The notes below the pieces were generated by a model. It ran no database searches. It had not been told where the DNA came from and worked only from the letters and a program-made list of their open reading frames with translations. A program made the translations under genes and the position numbers. From assembly GCF_041199995.1 (NCBI RefSeq), contig NZ_CP165646.1:2330388-2394387 (forward strand): a stretch of DNA of 64,000 nt, written 5' to 3'. This document shows positions 8,630 through 17,664 of this stretch, one piece after another (position 1 is the stretch's first letter; the number at the start of each line of letters is the position of its first letter). The stretch is from Leptotrichia sp. HSP-342. Its GTDB lineage: Bacteria > Fusobacteriota > Fusobacteriia > Fusobacteriales > Leptotrichiaceae.

Positions 8630-10009
8630 TTATTTTTTTGTTTCAAAAAGTAAATTTTTTAATTTTTCTAATTTTTCTGATAATTTTACTCTTCTAGTTT
8701 TCAGCTTTTCACTATAAATTTTTTTTAAGTAAATCAAATTGCTGTCATAATATTCCTTTGCCTTTTTTAAATCTAAAAGCTCATAATTTTTTTCTATTTT
8801 TTTACCATTTTCAATATAATTTATCGTTATTTTTTGTATATTCTCTATATTTGCCAATTTTTCTTCTTCTAATGCCACAACATCATAAAAATCCTGATTT
8901 TCATAAATCCTATATAATTCCTTATTTCCTGGCAATGATGTTTTTCCGCTTTCATCAGAAATTTTCATTACATCATTTTCATTAATTTTAGACATTTTAT
9001 ATACAGTGCTTATTTCTCTTTCTGGCAATGCTATGGCATCTCCTACTCCAAAGACATCAACTTCTGCCTGATTTTTTATTAGATTTCCTATTTTTTTATC
9101 GTCAAGTCCGCTCGTTAATACAATTTTCGCTTTGTAAAGTCCACTTTTATCCAGTATTTTCCTACATTCTTTCGACAATTTTTCCAAATTTCCCGAATCT
9201 ATCCTTATTCCATACATTCCTTCGTATTCATCATCTATGCCATTATCTTTAAATGCCTTCACAGCACTAATTATTCCACTCTCAAGAGTGTCATAAGTAT
9301 CAATTAGCATTATAAGAGCCTGATTTTTGTTTCTATACATTTTTATAAAAGCATCAAAAGCCTTGTATTCAGCACTTTCTCCCATTCCAAAAGTCTGAAT
9401 AAAGCCATGTGTCATCGTTCCTGTGCTTTTCAAGTCATAAAGATATTCTGCCACAAGATTTGAGTGAGATATGCAGCCAGCTACATAGCTAGCTTTTGTC
9501 ATTGTCATCGCTGCATCAAATCCAGCTGTTCTTCTTGTTCCAAATGAAAGTACTCCCCTTCCTTCAGCCGCTAGCACAATTTTAGAAGTGACTGTTGCCG
9601 CAAGTGTCTGAAAATGAAGAATATTCAAAATAGGCGTTTCAAGGATTTTCCCTTGTATAAGTGGAGCAGTAATCGTTAGTATTGGTTCATTTGAAAATAC
9701 AATTTCTCCATCTCGTACCCCTTTTATCGTACCTGTAAATTTCATATTCGCAATATATTCGATAAAATCAGAATTATCAAATATTTTTGACAAATATTTC
9801 TTCTTATCGTCATAAGAAGTTTCGTTAAGTATCTCGATAAGCTCAAGAACATCAGATATCCCATATACTACAGCATAGTCATTTTCTTTTTTTGTACGCA
9901 AAAATACATCAAAAGTTGCAATTTCATTTTGCATATTATTTTTTAAATAAATCTCACTTTCTGTGTATTGATATCTGTCTGAATTTAAAAATTTAAAAAA
10001 TTTTTCCAT
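8630..10009 (-). CDS. pncB: Nicotinate phosphoribosyltransferase
   Basis: This enzyme joins nicotinate to PRPP to form nicotinate mononucleotide for NAD salvage. The family N-terminus (LNSDRYQYTESEIYLKNN), LSFGTRRTAGFDAA, the GTMTHGFIQTFG region with the phosphorylated-type His, and IRIDSGNLEKLSKECR with the PRPP-associated Asp are visible. Length is 459 residues. The ATG at 10009 is preceded by GAGGT. It sits between the eut operon terminator and cbiK, apparently as a single gene. NAD supply could serve the dehydrogenases EutE and EutG, but nothing shows a regulatory link. Confidence 0.92.
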   Translation of the reverse strand: MEKFFKFLNSDRYQYTESEIYLKNNMQNEIATFDVFLRTKKENDYAVVYGISDVLELIEILNETSYDDKKKYLSKIFDNSDFIEYIANMKFTGTIKGVRDGEIVFSNEPILTITAPLIQGKILETPILNILHFQTLAATVTSKIVLAAEGRGVLSFGTRRTAGFDAAMTMTKASYVAGCISHSNLVAEYLYDLKSTGTMTHGFIQTFGMGESAEYKAFDAFIKMYRNKNQALIMLIDTYDTLESGIISAVKAFKDNGIDDEYEGMYGIRIDSGNLEKLSKECRKILDKSGLYKAKIVLTSGLDDKKIGNLIKNQAEVDVFGVGDAIALPEREISTVYKMSKINENDVMKISDESGKTSLPGNKELYRIYENQDFYDVVALEEEKLANIENIQKITINYIENGKKIEKNYELLDLKKAKEYYDSNLIYLKKIYSEKLKTRRVKLSEKLEKLKNLLFETKK

Positions 10010-10083
10010 AAAATAACCTCATTTTGTATTTTTTCTATCTTTATCAAGTAATCTGTTTTATACATTATATTTTCTAAAATAAG

Positions 10084-10121
10084 TAAAGAGGCTGTTATTG
10101 TTGTATCATTTTACAGCCTCT
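10084..10121 (-). terminator. Terminator at the end of the eut operon
   Basis: AGAGGCTGT pairs with ACAGCCTCT across a 17-base loop, followed on the minus strand by TTTACTT. It lies 25 bases after the eutQ stop, marking the 3' end of the ethanolamine operon. T-rich flanks on both sides suggest bidirectional use. Confidence 0.8.
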
Positions 10122-10145
10122 ATTTTTTAGGGGTATTTATTTAAC

Positions 10146-10607
10146 TTATTTACAAGTGTCTTGCCAATTTGCAGGATAGATTACATATAAGAATCTTGCA
10201 AAGTTAGGAGCACTAAATTTTATTTTTGAACCTTTAGGGATTAAAATGGCATCTCCCCTGTTTCCTGTAACTTTACGTCCATCTACTATAATTTCTAGTG
10301 TTCCATCTATTACATAATCTATTTCATCATAGTTCAGTTCCCAATCAAATGCAGATTCTTCCATTTCCATAACTCCGCAACTCAATCTTCCGCTTTCTTC
10401 TATTGTAAATACATCAGTTAAGAATACTTTGTCATTAGGATTTCCAGTATCAAATCTTTCAGGTTTTACTGAAGGAATTTTAACAACTCCTACTCCACTT
10501 TTATCAATATGTTTTTCAAATCCTCCAACTTTTCTTCCAAGTTCTTCTTGTACTACTTTTCTTAATATTTTTTCCAATGTTTCCTTATCTAAATTTTTTA
10601 AGTCCAT
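10146..10607 (-). CDS. eutQ: Ethanolamine utilisation protein EutQ (cupin)
   Basis: EutQ is a cupin-fold protein of the eut microcompartment, reported in other bacteria to have acetate kinase activity. The C-terminal two thirds form the cupin: VFLTDVFTIEESGRLSCGVME, the FDWELNYDEIDYVIDG motif with acidic metal-type residues, and GDAILIPKGSKIKF. The N-terminus (DLKNLDKETLEKILRKVV) is an amphipathic helix like an encapsulation peptide, followed by a flexible linker. ATG 10607 follows GGAGGAAG; a TTG five codons earlier lies in that site. It is the last gene before the operon terminator. Confidence 0.93.
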   Translation of the reverse strand: MDLKNLDKETLEKILRKVVQEELGRKVGGFEKHIDKSGVGVVKIPSVKPERFDTGNPNDKVFLTDVFTIEESGRLSCGVMEMEESAFDWELNYDEIDYVIDGTLEIIVDGRKVTGNRGDAILIPKGSKIKFSAPNFARFLYVIYPANWQDTCK

Positions 10608-10632
10608 TATTTCTTCCTCCAAAATCTTTCAA

Positions 10633-11778
10633 TTAATTTTCAGGAACGAATAACCCTGTTTCTTCGTTTCTTGTTTGAATTAACGCTCTAGCATCTTTTG
10701 CAAGATTGTCAAGTTTTCCTTTTCTTTTCATAAGAAGAAGTGCCTTTGTACCTTTGTATTCAGAAAGCATATTTACATCTCCTTCACTATCTCCTGCAAC
10801 TAGAAGCGGATCTTTTCCACCATGTTTAGGTTTCAAGTATTTATTAATTACTTCAACTTTTCCTTTAGTTTGTGTTTGTGGATAACCGTGCTTATATTCG
10901 GCAACATATTTGTCTCCGTTCATTTCAAGACGCATTCCATAAACACTATCAGAACTTAAATTATATCCATAAGACTTATTGCTTGCGAATACTTTTACAA
11001 TATCTTCAAGAGAAGCTGAAACTATATATACTTTTATACCATTTTTTTCAAATTCATGAAACAAATTGGCTGTTTCAGGCTGAGTTCTCAAACCACTCTT
11101 ATATTGATGGCTTACTTTACCTGCTTCACCTGTTAGTTTATCACTTGACTCAAGAACATATTTTCCAAGTTTATTCCCAATTCCAAAATCATTTGCTTCT
11201 TTAGCTAGTTTTTGAACTTCTGATACGCTCATATTTTCAAATAGGTAAAGTACCCACGGATAAGCTACATCATGTGAAAAACTTCCACCTATTGCTTCAT
11301 AAAGAAATGCTAATTTCCCTCTAAAATCTTTAAATTCTTCAGTTTGCTTAATTTTTTCCAAAGACATTTTTTGAGTTTTTATGTAGTTATTGTAAAGAAA
11401 AGTGTATCTTTTATCCAAATCATTTGCTATTTTTGTAATGTTAATAGGCTGACCTTTTACATTAACATAGTCTTTTGCAAAGTTATCAAGCGGAATATCT
11501 TTTCTTATTGCTTTTGAAAATTGTGCCGGTGTCATTTTGAACTTTAAATTATCTATCTGATATCTAAACAAATTTTCTTGTGTGTCTTGATAAATTGATG
11601 TATAGTCCCAGTCAAAGACTACATAATTTCCTTGATTTTTATTTTCATCTATAAGTTTTGATAAAGCTTCCCTGTTTTTTGGAACCCATCTCAATTCGTC
11701 CAAATTAGCAGCTGATAAAGCGAATGCCATAACTAAAAATACCAATAATCCAATCAATTTTTTCATACTAAATTTCAT
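10633..11778 (-). CDS. Exported HAD-superfamily phosphatase in the eut operon
   Basis: This 381-residue protein carries an N-terminal signal peptide (about residues 1-24, ending ALSAA). It has all four HAD motifs: DWDYTS at 56-61 with nucleophile and acid Asp, SAS at 254-256, a Lys around 305-307 and GDSEGD at 329-334. The arrangement resembles secreted phosphorylcholine/phosphoethanolamine phosphatases (PchP type) more than cytoplasmic phosphoserine phosphatases. It lies between eutH and eutQ in the same orientation with short gaps, so it is co-transcribed with them. I infer that it may release ethanolamine from phosphoethanolamine outside the membrane; the substrate is unproven. ATG 11778 has a strong AGGAGG. 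Confidence 0.8.
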   Translation of the reverse strand: MKFSMKKLIGLLVFLVMAFALSAANLDELRWVPKNREALSKLIDENKNQGNYVVFDWDYTSIYQDTQENLFRYQIDNLKFKMTPAQFSKAIRKDIPLDNFAKDYVNVKGQPINITKIANDLDKRYTFLYNNYIKTQKMSLEKIKQTEEFKDFRGKLAFLYEAIGGSFSHDVAYPWVLYLFENMSVSEVQKLAKEANDFGIGNKLGKYVLESSDKLTGEAGKVSHQYKSGLRTQPETANLFHEFEKNGIKVYIVSASLEDIVKVFASNKSYGYNLSSDSVYGMRLEMNGDKYVAEYKHGYPQTQTKGKVEVINKYLKPKHGGKDPLLVAGDSEGDVNMLSEYKGTKALLLMKRKGKLDNLAKDARALIQTRNEETGLFVPEN

Positions 11779-11781
11779 CTT

Positions 11782-11797
11782 TTACCTCCTCAGGTAA
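11782..11797 (-). promoter_or_regulatory. Hairpin sequestering the Shine-Dalgarno of the HAD phosphatase
   Basis: The minus strand reads TTACCT-GAGG-AGGTAA, a perfect six-pair stem that encloses the AGGAGG ribosome site of the phosphatase gene. It would limit free initiation and may tie translation to ribosomes finishing eutH. Confidence 0.5.
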
Positions 11798-11813
11798 TCA
11801 TTTTTTCATATTT

Positions 11814-12911
11814 TTATTTTACAGTTTCTTTTTTACAGAATAATATTTTCGCTACAAATATCGCTGTTACTCCTGCTACTAATTTTCCAACTATCATTGG
11901 GAAAATCATTTGAGTATATTTTCCACCAGCAAATCCAGCTGTAAATCCTAAATGATCCCCAAAAACGAATGCCGCACTTACTGCAAATGCAATATTCATA
12001 ACTTTTCCATTTGCATCCATATCTTTTAAAATTCCAAACATCGGAATATTGTTAGCCAAAGTTGCAACTAACCCAGCCGCTCCAGCTTCATTCATTCCAA
12101 GACCTTTTCCTAATACTTCAAGCGGTTTACTAAATACTTTTGTAATAAAATGTACTAATGGATATGCTCCAGCAAGTACTATTGCAATTGCCCCAACTGT
12201 TCCTAACCCATCTGTTATCGGAGCCATTCCAGGAATTACCACAAATCCTGTTAATTCTTGAATTATCGCCGCTACTAATCCTATTGTTATTATAATTACC
12301 ACCGCTTGTCCAAAAACTTCAAATCCTTTTGTCATTTTTTCAGGCATAAAAATTAATCCTAAAATAATTAATGTGGCAACAATTATTATTGGTATCAAAT
12401 TCACCAAAATCAATCCTATTGGGAATCCAGCTACTAATCCACCTGCAAGTACTCCTAATGGTATTGTAGTAATTCCAGCTAAAATTCCTTTTGCTAAGAA
12501 CTGTTTATCATCTTTTTCAATTATTCCCAATGCTACTGGTATCGTAAACACAATAGTCGGTCCCATCATTGCGCCTAAAATAAATGCTGCTAATCTACCA
12601 GCTTCTGGATTTTTAGCCATTTCTAATGCAAGTGGAGCTCCTCCCATATCATTTGCAAGAAGTGTTGTTGCAAACATAGCCGGATCTGCTCCTAATGCTG
12701 AATAAATTGGTCCTACTATTGGTGTCAAAAGATTTTTTAAAACTGGTGCTAAAGAAATAATCCCAACCATAGCAACCGCAAGTGAACCCATAGCCATTAT
12801 TCCTTCCTCAAATTTTTCACCGTATCCCAGTTTATTTCCAAATATTTTATCTATTCCACCTATTGCCATAAAGATAGTCATAATAATAATTATTATTTTA
12901 TCTATTCCCAT
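11814..12911 (-). CDS. eutH: Ethanolamine permease EutH
   Basis: EutH is an integral membrane protein that aids ethanolamine entry at low pH or low concentration. Ten or more hydrophobic helices span the protein, and the family segments GGAPLALEMAKNPEAG, GMNEAGAAGLVATLANNIP and VFGDHLGFTAGF are clear. Length is 365 residues. The start is placed at ATG 12911 because GGGAGGAATATAAA precedes it; the ATG at 12935 would put that ribosome site inside the gene. It follows a 263-base gap after eutL that holds a long-range stem. Confidence 0.95.
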   Translation of the reverse strand: MGIDKIIIIIMTIFMAIGGIDKIFGNKLGYGEKFEEGIMAMGSLAVAMVGIISLAPVLKNLLTPIVGPIYSALGADPAMFATTLLANDMGGAPLALEMAKNPEAGRLAAFILGAMMGPTIVFTIPVALGIIEKDDKQFLAKGILAGITTIPLGVLAGGLVAGFPIGLILVNLIPIIIVATLIILGLIFMPEKMTKGFEVFGQAVVIIITIGLVAAIIQELTGFVVIPGMAPITDGLGTVGAIAIVLAGAYPLVHFITKVFSKPLEVLGKGLGMNEAGAAGLVATLANNIPMFGILKDMDANGKVMNIAFAVSAAFVFGDHLGFTAGFAGGKYTQMIFPMIVGKLVAGVTAIFVAKILFCKKETVK

Positions 12912-13085
12912 TTTATATTCCTCCCAAATTTTCATTTAATTATTTTGTTTTAAATGAAAATACTCAAAATTATATTTATTCAAAATCATTTTCTATAAAA
13001 TTCTTTTTATTAATTTGGATCACAAAAACTTTAATTACACAAATAGAACTATACTTAAAAATTTTTTAAATATTTTATAAAAATT

Positions 13086-13152
13086 TAGAATTGCCCAATA
13101 AAAATATTTTTTATTTAAAAATTTAATGCTATAAATTTACAAGGCAATTCTA
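13086..13152 (-). terminator. Long-range stem between eutL and eutH (possible attenuator)
   Basis: TAGAATTGCC (minus strand, just after eutL) pairs perfectly with GGCAATTCTA 47 bases later, followed by AAATTTTTAT. The loop is long and AT-rich. It could be a partial terminator that lowers expression of eutH, the phosphatase and eutQ, or an mRNA-stabilising stem. Confidence 0.45.
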
Positions 13153-13174
13153 GTTTATAACAATGGTTCTTCAA

Positions 13175-13828
13175 TTAATAATTTAATGGATTATCTGCCA
13201 CAGATTTTACTGCTTCAGCAAAAGCATCGCACGCAGCTTTACATGCTGACTGACTTCCTGTTAAAAGTGCTCCACCAAAGTTTGTTTCTGAAGGTGGTCC
13301 AAAGAACGCAACTAAACTTACATCTGCTGCTTTTAATGCAACATCTAAAGCGTACATTGCTTCAAGCGGAGGTGCTATTAGGTATGCTAATGATTCCCCT
13401 TCTGCAATTCCTGCTGTTTTTGATAAGTAACTTCCTGTTCTTGATACACAATGTGCATAATATGCAATGCTATCATCATCATTTGCACTTATGAATGCTC
13501 CTTCATTTTCAATAAAGTCAACTGCTGCAGCTAGTCCACTTTTTACTTCCGCAGGAGTAGGCCCTGACAATATTCCTATTACTTCTCCTGCAAGTTTTGT
13601 ATTCGCATTTGCAGCTCCACCATAGAATGATTTTCCGTAAACTACATCAACTACAGCTTTTTTTGTAGCTTCATCAAGTGCAGTATATGTAACATCATCA
13701 CAATCTGCTGTTATAATTCCTATACTTCTATGTCCTTCAGGTAATTCCAGCTCTTTAGCCATATCATTATCTACATTTGGAATTAATCTTACAGCTAGTA
13801 CATTTGCTTTTAATCTATCGCCTTTCAT
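13175..13828 (-). CDS. eutL: Microcompartment shell protein EutL
   Basis: EutL is a tandem BMC-domain (trimer-forming) shell protein with a gated pore that binds ethanolamine. The N-terminal LKANVLAVRLIPNVDNDMA and the two repeated BMC folds (about residues 1-105 and 110-217) are recognisable, with the HCVSRTGSYLSK and FFGPPSETNFGGALLTG segments of the family. Length is 217 residues, as expected. ATG 13828 follows GGAGG. It lies immediately downstream of eutC in the operon. Confidence 0.95.
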   Translation of the reverse strand: MKGDRLKANVLAVRLIPNVDNDMAKELELPEGHRSIGIITADCDDVTYTALDEATKKAVVDVVYGKSFYGGAANANTKLAGEVIGILSGPTPAEVKSGLAAAVDFIENEGAFISANDDDSIAYYAHCVSRTGSYLSKTAGIAEGESLAYLIAPPLEAMYALDVALKAADVSLVAFFGPPSETNFGGALLTGSQSACKAACDAFAEAVKSVADNPLNY

Positions 13829-13872
13829 TGTTCCTCCTAAAGTTTTTAATTTTTATTTTTTATTAAGTTAAT

Positions 13873-14799
13873 TTATAATTTTAAATCTTGTCCACTTGCT
13901 TTTGCATCAATTACTTTCTTAATTAATGTAGCAACGTGAGCTCCTGCTTCTGAAGATGGAGTTCCATCCTTATGAATATTTGAAACAACTGTTCTTTTTG
14001 CTTCAGAAATTCCAGGACGAGCCTTGTAAGTAATGTAGGCACTCATACTTTCCGCAGTTGTAAGTCCAGGACGTTCTCCTATTAATATACAAACTACATC
14101 AGCATTTAAAATTTCTCCAACGTGATCTCCTGCTCCAACTCTTCCATATTTGATAAAAAATGGTGTTCCTGTCTCAATTCCATATCCTTTAAGCCCATTT
14201 AACAATGCAGGTATTATATTTTTTGCATTTGCTTCAACTGCAGTTGAACTTAATCCATCTGACAATAATATTTGAACTGTTGGATTTTTTTTGCATTTTT
14301 CTTCTATTGTCTTTATTCCTTCTTCAGAAATTCTTCTTCCTAAATCAGGACGCGTGATATATTGGTCTCTGCTTTCACATTCAGTAGTAACTTCAAACAA
14401 TCCAAGTTCATCAAGAAATTCTGTAGGTACGTCATTAAACACGGCATCCTGGGCTGCAGCGTGGTCTGCTCTTAATCTTAACAAAACTTCTGTTCTCATT
14501 CTTGTTCCAGCTCTTCCAATTCCAAGTCTTGCAGATGTTTTTTGTTTTAACTTCATATATTCTTCTCTGTCTTCAGGATTATCCACAAGCATTTGATCTT
14601 TTATGTTTATTTTTCCAATATCTCTTACTTCTCCATTTACAATATGCGGATTTTCACGTGGCTCATCTCCGCTTTCGATATAAACTGAGCTTGTACTGAC
14701 AACTGGCGCTTTTTCTTCAACAGTTGTTGATGGTTCGTCTATTTTCATTTCACCTATTATTTTTTCAATTACGTCTTTTAGTTCTCTTTCTGATAACAT
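13873..14799 (-). CDS. eutC: Ethanolamine ammonia-lyase small subunit EutC
   Basis: EutC binds adenosylcobalamin with EutB; the enzyme converts ethanolamine to acetaldehyde and ammonia. ARLGIGRAGTRMRTEVLLRL, RADHAAAQDAVF, LLSDGLSSTAVEANA and GERPGLTTAESMSAY are family hallmarks. The first about 20 residues (LSERELKDVIEKIIGEM) form an amphipathic helix followed by a variable linker, a probable encapsulation signal. Length is 308 residues. It starts 13 bases after eutB, and both are expected to be targeted to the microcompartment. Confidence 0.97.
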   Translation of the reverse strand: MLSERELKDVIEKIIGEMKIDEPSTTVEEKAPVVSTSSVYIESGDEPRENPHIVNGEVRDIGKINIKDQMLVDNPEDREEYMKLKQKTSARLGIGRAGTRMRTEVLLRLRADHAAAQDAVFNDVPTEFLDELGLFEVTTECESRDQYITRPDLGRRISEEGIKTIEEKCKKNPTVQILLSDGLSSTAVEANAKNIIPALLNGLKGYGIETGTPFFIKYGRVGAGDHVGEILNADVVCILIGERPGLTTAESMSAYITYKARPGISEAKRTVVSNIHKDGTPSSEAGAHVATLIKKVIDAKASGQDLKL

Positions 14800-14812
14800 T
14801 GATTTTTCCTCC

Positions 14813-16177
14813 CTATTTTAAGAAAATTGAAGCGTCTCCGGCTCTATCTGTAAGTTTTCCATCTTTCATTATTCCCATTTTTTCTAACCATTGTTCAAAA
14901 GGTTTTATAGGTCTTCTGTTACATAGTTCTCTTAATGTAGCATCATCATGATAAGAAGATGTTTGATAGTTAAGCATTATATCATCTCCTGCAGGAATAG
15001 CCATAAAGTAGTTACATCCTGCTACTGTTAATAATACTTTCAAGTTTTCGATATCGTTTTGATCTGCTTTCATGTGGTTAGTGTAGCAAGCGTCAACTCC
15101 CATTGAAATTCCAGTAAGTTTACCCATGAAATGATCTTCAAGTCCAGCTCTTATTACTTGTTTACTGTTATACAAATATTCTGGTCCAATAAATCCAACA
15201 ACCGTATTTACAATAAATGGATCAAATTTTTTCGCAAATCCGTAACATCTTGCTTCCATTGTAACCTGATCGCAACCATGGTGAGCATCTGATGACAATT
15301 CTGAACCTTGTCCTGTTTCAAAGTACATTACGTTAGGTCCTGTCGCTGTTCCGTGTTTTAATGCCAAATCTCTTGCTTCCTGAATCATTGTTCCATTTAT
15401 TCCAAATGCTTCATTTCCTTTTTCAGATCCCGCAATACTTTGGAAAACTAAGTCTGTAGGCGCTCCTCTTCTAATTGCTTCCATTTGTGTAGTTACGTGA
15501 GCTAATACACATATTTGTGTAGGAATTTGCCATTTAGTCTTTATTTCGTGGAATCTGTGCAACACTCTCATAACACTGTCAACACTGTCATCAACTGGGT
15601 TTAATCCTAAAAGAGCATCTCCTTGCCCAAAGCTAAGCCCTTCATAAGTTGATAGCATAATTCCATCTGGATCATCTGTTGTATGGTTAGGCTGCAATCT
15701 TGTTGCAAGTATTCCTTCTCCACCTATTTCAGTATTACAGAATTTTTTAATTCTTATTTTGCTTGCTCCTTGAATAAGGTCCATATTACTCATAAGTTTA
15801 GCAACTGCTGCTACCATTTCACTTGTAAGACCTTTACTGATTCTCTTTATGTCATCACCACTTGTATGAGAATCTAAAATCCATTCTCTTAATTCACTTA
15901 CAGTCCAGTTTTTTATTTCTCCATAAATTTTTTCATTTACAGCATCCTGAATAATTCTTGTAACTTCATCTTCTTCATAAGGTACTGCAGGATTGTTTCT
16001 TAAATCTGCCAATGTTAACTCAGCCAACACAGCTTTTGCGGCAACTCTTTCTTCCGCTGTACTTGCACTTACTCCCGCAAGTTCATCTCCTGATCTAAAT
16101 TCACTTGCCTTATTCTGTACATCTTTTACAGATTTAAATTCATATGTATGACCGAATAATTTTGTTTTTAATACCAT
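14813..16177 (-). CDS. eutB: Ethanolamine ammonia-lyase large subunit EutB
   Basis: EutB is the catalytic TIM-barrel subunit of the adenosylcobalamin-dependent lyase. The substrate region is clear: LQPNHTTDDPDGIM, GLSFGQGDALLGLNPVDDS, GTMIQEARDLAL, MYFETGQGSELSSDAHHGCD and the late MGVDACYTNHMKADQND. Length is 454 residues, essentially the same as other EutB. The ATG at 16177 follows AGAGAGGTGG. It is co-transcribed with eutA upstream and eutC downstream. The enzyme defines the catabolic role of the whole operon. Confidence 0.98.
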   Translation of the reverse strand: MVLKTKLFGHTYEFKSVKDVQNKASEFRSGDELAGVSASTAEERVAAKAVLAELTLADLRNNPAVPYEEDEVTRIIQDAVNEKIYGEIKNWTVSELREWILDSHTSGDDIKRISKGLTSEMVAAVAKLMSNMDLIQGASKIRIKKFCNTEIGGEGILATRLQPNHTTDDPDGIMLSTYEGLSFGQGDALLGLNPVDDSVDSVMRVLHRFHEIKTKWQIPTQICVLAHVTTQMEAIRRGAPTDLVFQSIAGSEKGNEAFGINGTMIQEARDLALKHGTATGPNVMYFETGQGSELSSDAHHGCDQVTMEARCYGFAKKFDPFIVNTVVGFIGPEYLYNSKQVIRAGLEDHFMGKLTGISMGVDACYTNHMKADQNDIENLKVLLTVAGCNYFMAIPAGDDIMLNYQTSSYHDDATLRELCNRRPIKPFEQWLEKMGIMKDGKLTDRAGDASIFLK

Positions 16178-16207
16178 CTTATTGCCACCTCTCTAAAATT
16201 TATTAAT

Positions 16208-17638
16208 TTAATAACTGAATACCAATGTTTTTATTACGACAGGCAAAACATTTCCGTTTCCTAGCGGCGCTCCTATATCAATGTAGTCTCCATCTCTTAC
16301 TTTAACACTATCTATACAGATTATGTCATAATCAACAAGCTCCAGTTTCATACATTGTCCAAGGACTTTTGCCATATCATTTTCAACTATGACGATTACA
16401 GGATGTTTTTTGTCATGCTTTCTTTTGATAATATCTGAAATTACTAAAGATAATTCCATTATTTCGTTATATGCCATATTATGCTTTCCTTTAAATGCAA
16501 GAGCCACATTTTCAAGTTCATTTTCAGAACTAAACCAGTCTAGTTTACCTTCTATCACTTTTCCCAGTTCATTAACAGGCAAATTCTCATCTGACTCAGA
16601 CATTTTTAATACAGGAATATTTTTTATTGGGAAGATTCCTTCAGTATAAGTAATTGTGCTTCCGCTTATTTCTGTAGTATGGCTTCCTGCTCCAACTACT
16701 GTCGCTCCTATTGTTTCACTTAACTTTAAAGGCTCTATATTCAATTCTTTTAGAACTTTTACAATTTCTTCACCAAGAACTACTCCAATGTCATTATACT
16801 TGTACAAATCTTTTTCTACACGTCCATAGATGAAATCTGCAACTCCTCCAGTAAATGAGTAATGTTGAATGTCTTTATTGTGCTTTCTGAAGTCATTATA
16901 TGTTACGATTTTATGATACAGTTCTGTTTTTGGAAAAATTTCTACACTTTCAAAAATAAGTTGTGCCATTCTTCTTGTTATTTTTCTCAAATCAGATTCA
17001 CTTATAGGTTTTCCTAGTTCCAGCTTTACATTCACATCTTCAGCAATATCGTACATTTTTTTGAAAATATAACGTGTATTCCTGTTTTCATCAAATTTTA
17101 TAAGTCGTCCTCCTATATCAAGGCAAGTAGTGTCTTCCACTTCTCCCCTGTTAAAGACAACATTATTTGTAGTACCTCCTCCTATATCAAAGTTTACGAT
17201 ACTTGTATTTTTTTCTTCAGAATATCCATAGGCTCCCGAACCTTTTCCAGCAATAATGCTTTCAAGATCAGGTCCTGCAGTTGCTACAACAAAATCTCCT
17301 GCCATTCCACTAAGTATCTGCAATACTTCCTTAGCGTTTTCCTTTCTTGCAGTATCTCCTGTTATTATTACAGCTCCTGTTGAAACATCCTTATATTGTA
17401 TATTTGCTTTTTTGTATTCAGATTCTATTATTTCCTTAACTCTTTTTGCATCTATTTTTGTTTCATTTTCTAATGGGGTAATATAAATTTCACTTCTGTA
17501 AACAACTTCTTTTCCTATTATTTTTATTTGAGGAGCTGTAAAAGCGCTTCCTCTATTTTCTATATATATCTTTGAAAAAATAAGCTGTGTTGTGGAAGTT
17601 CCAATGTCTATCCCCACACTTAGTATTTCTTCTGTCAT
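16208..17638 (-). CDS. eutA: Ethanolamine ammonia-lyase reactivating factor EutA
   Basis: EutA is an ASKHA-fold ATPase that removes damaged cobalamin from EutBC. The N-terminal phosphate-binding motif [14 protein letters not shown], the second phosphate loop [14 protein letters not shown], and the [16 protein letters not shown] adenosine segment are visible. Length is 476 residues. It lies directly downstream of the sensor kinase EutW and upstream of eutB, the usual Firmicutes/Fusobacteria order VWABC. Confidence 0.95.
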   Translation of the reverse strand: MTEEILSVGIDIGTSTTQLIFSKIYIENRGSAFTAPQIKIIGKEVVYRSEIYITPLENETKIDAKRVKEIIESEYKKANIQYKDVSTGAVIITGDTARKENAKEVLQILSGMAGDFVVATAGPDLESIIAGKGSGAYGYSEEKNTSIVNFDIGGGTTNNVVFNRGEVEDTTCLDIGGRLIKFDENRNTRYIFKKMYDIAEDVNVKLELGKPISESDLRKITRRMAQLIFESVEIFPKTELYHKIVTYNDFRKHNKDIQHYSFTGGVADFIYGRVEKDLYKYNDIGVVLGEEIVKVLKELNIEPLKLSETIGATVVGAGSHTTEISGSTITYTEGIFPIKNIPVLKMSESDENLPVNELGKVIEGKLDWFSSENELENVALAFKGKHNMAYNEIMELSLVISDIIKRKHDKKHPVIVIVENDMAKVLGQCMKLELVDYDIICIDSVKVRDGDYIDIGAPLGNGNVLPVVIKTLVFSY

Positions 17639-17664
17639 CTCAAGACTCCTTTGTCTTTAAATCA

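Noticed and set aside
10999..11204. Antisense frame within the HAD phosphatase gene
   Set aside because: No start signal, and the opposite strand encodes all four HAD motifs.
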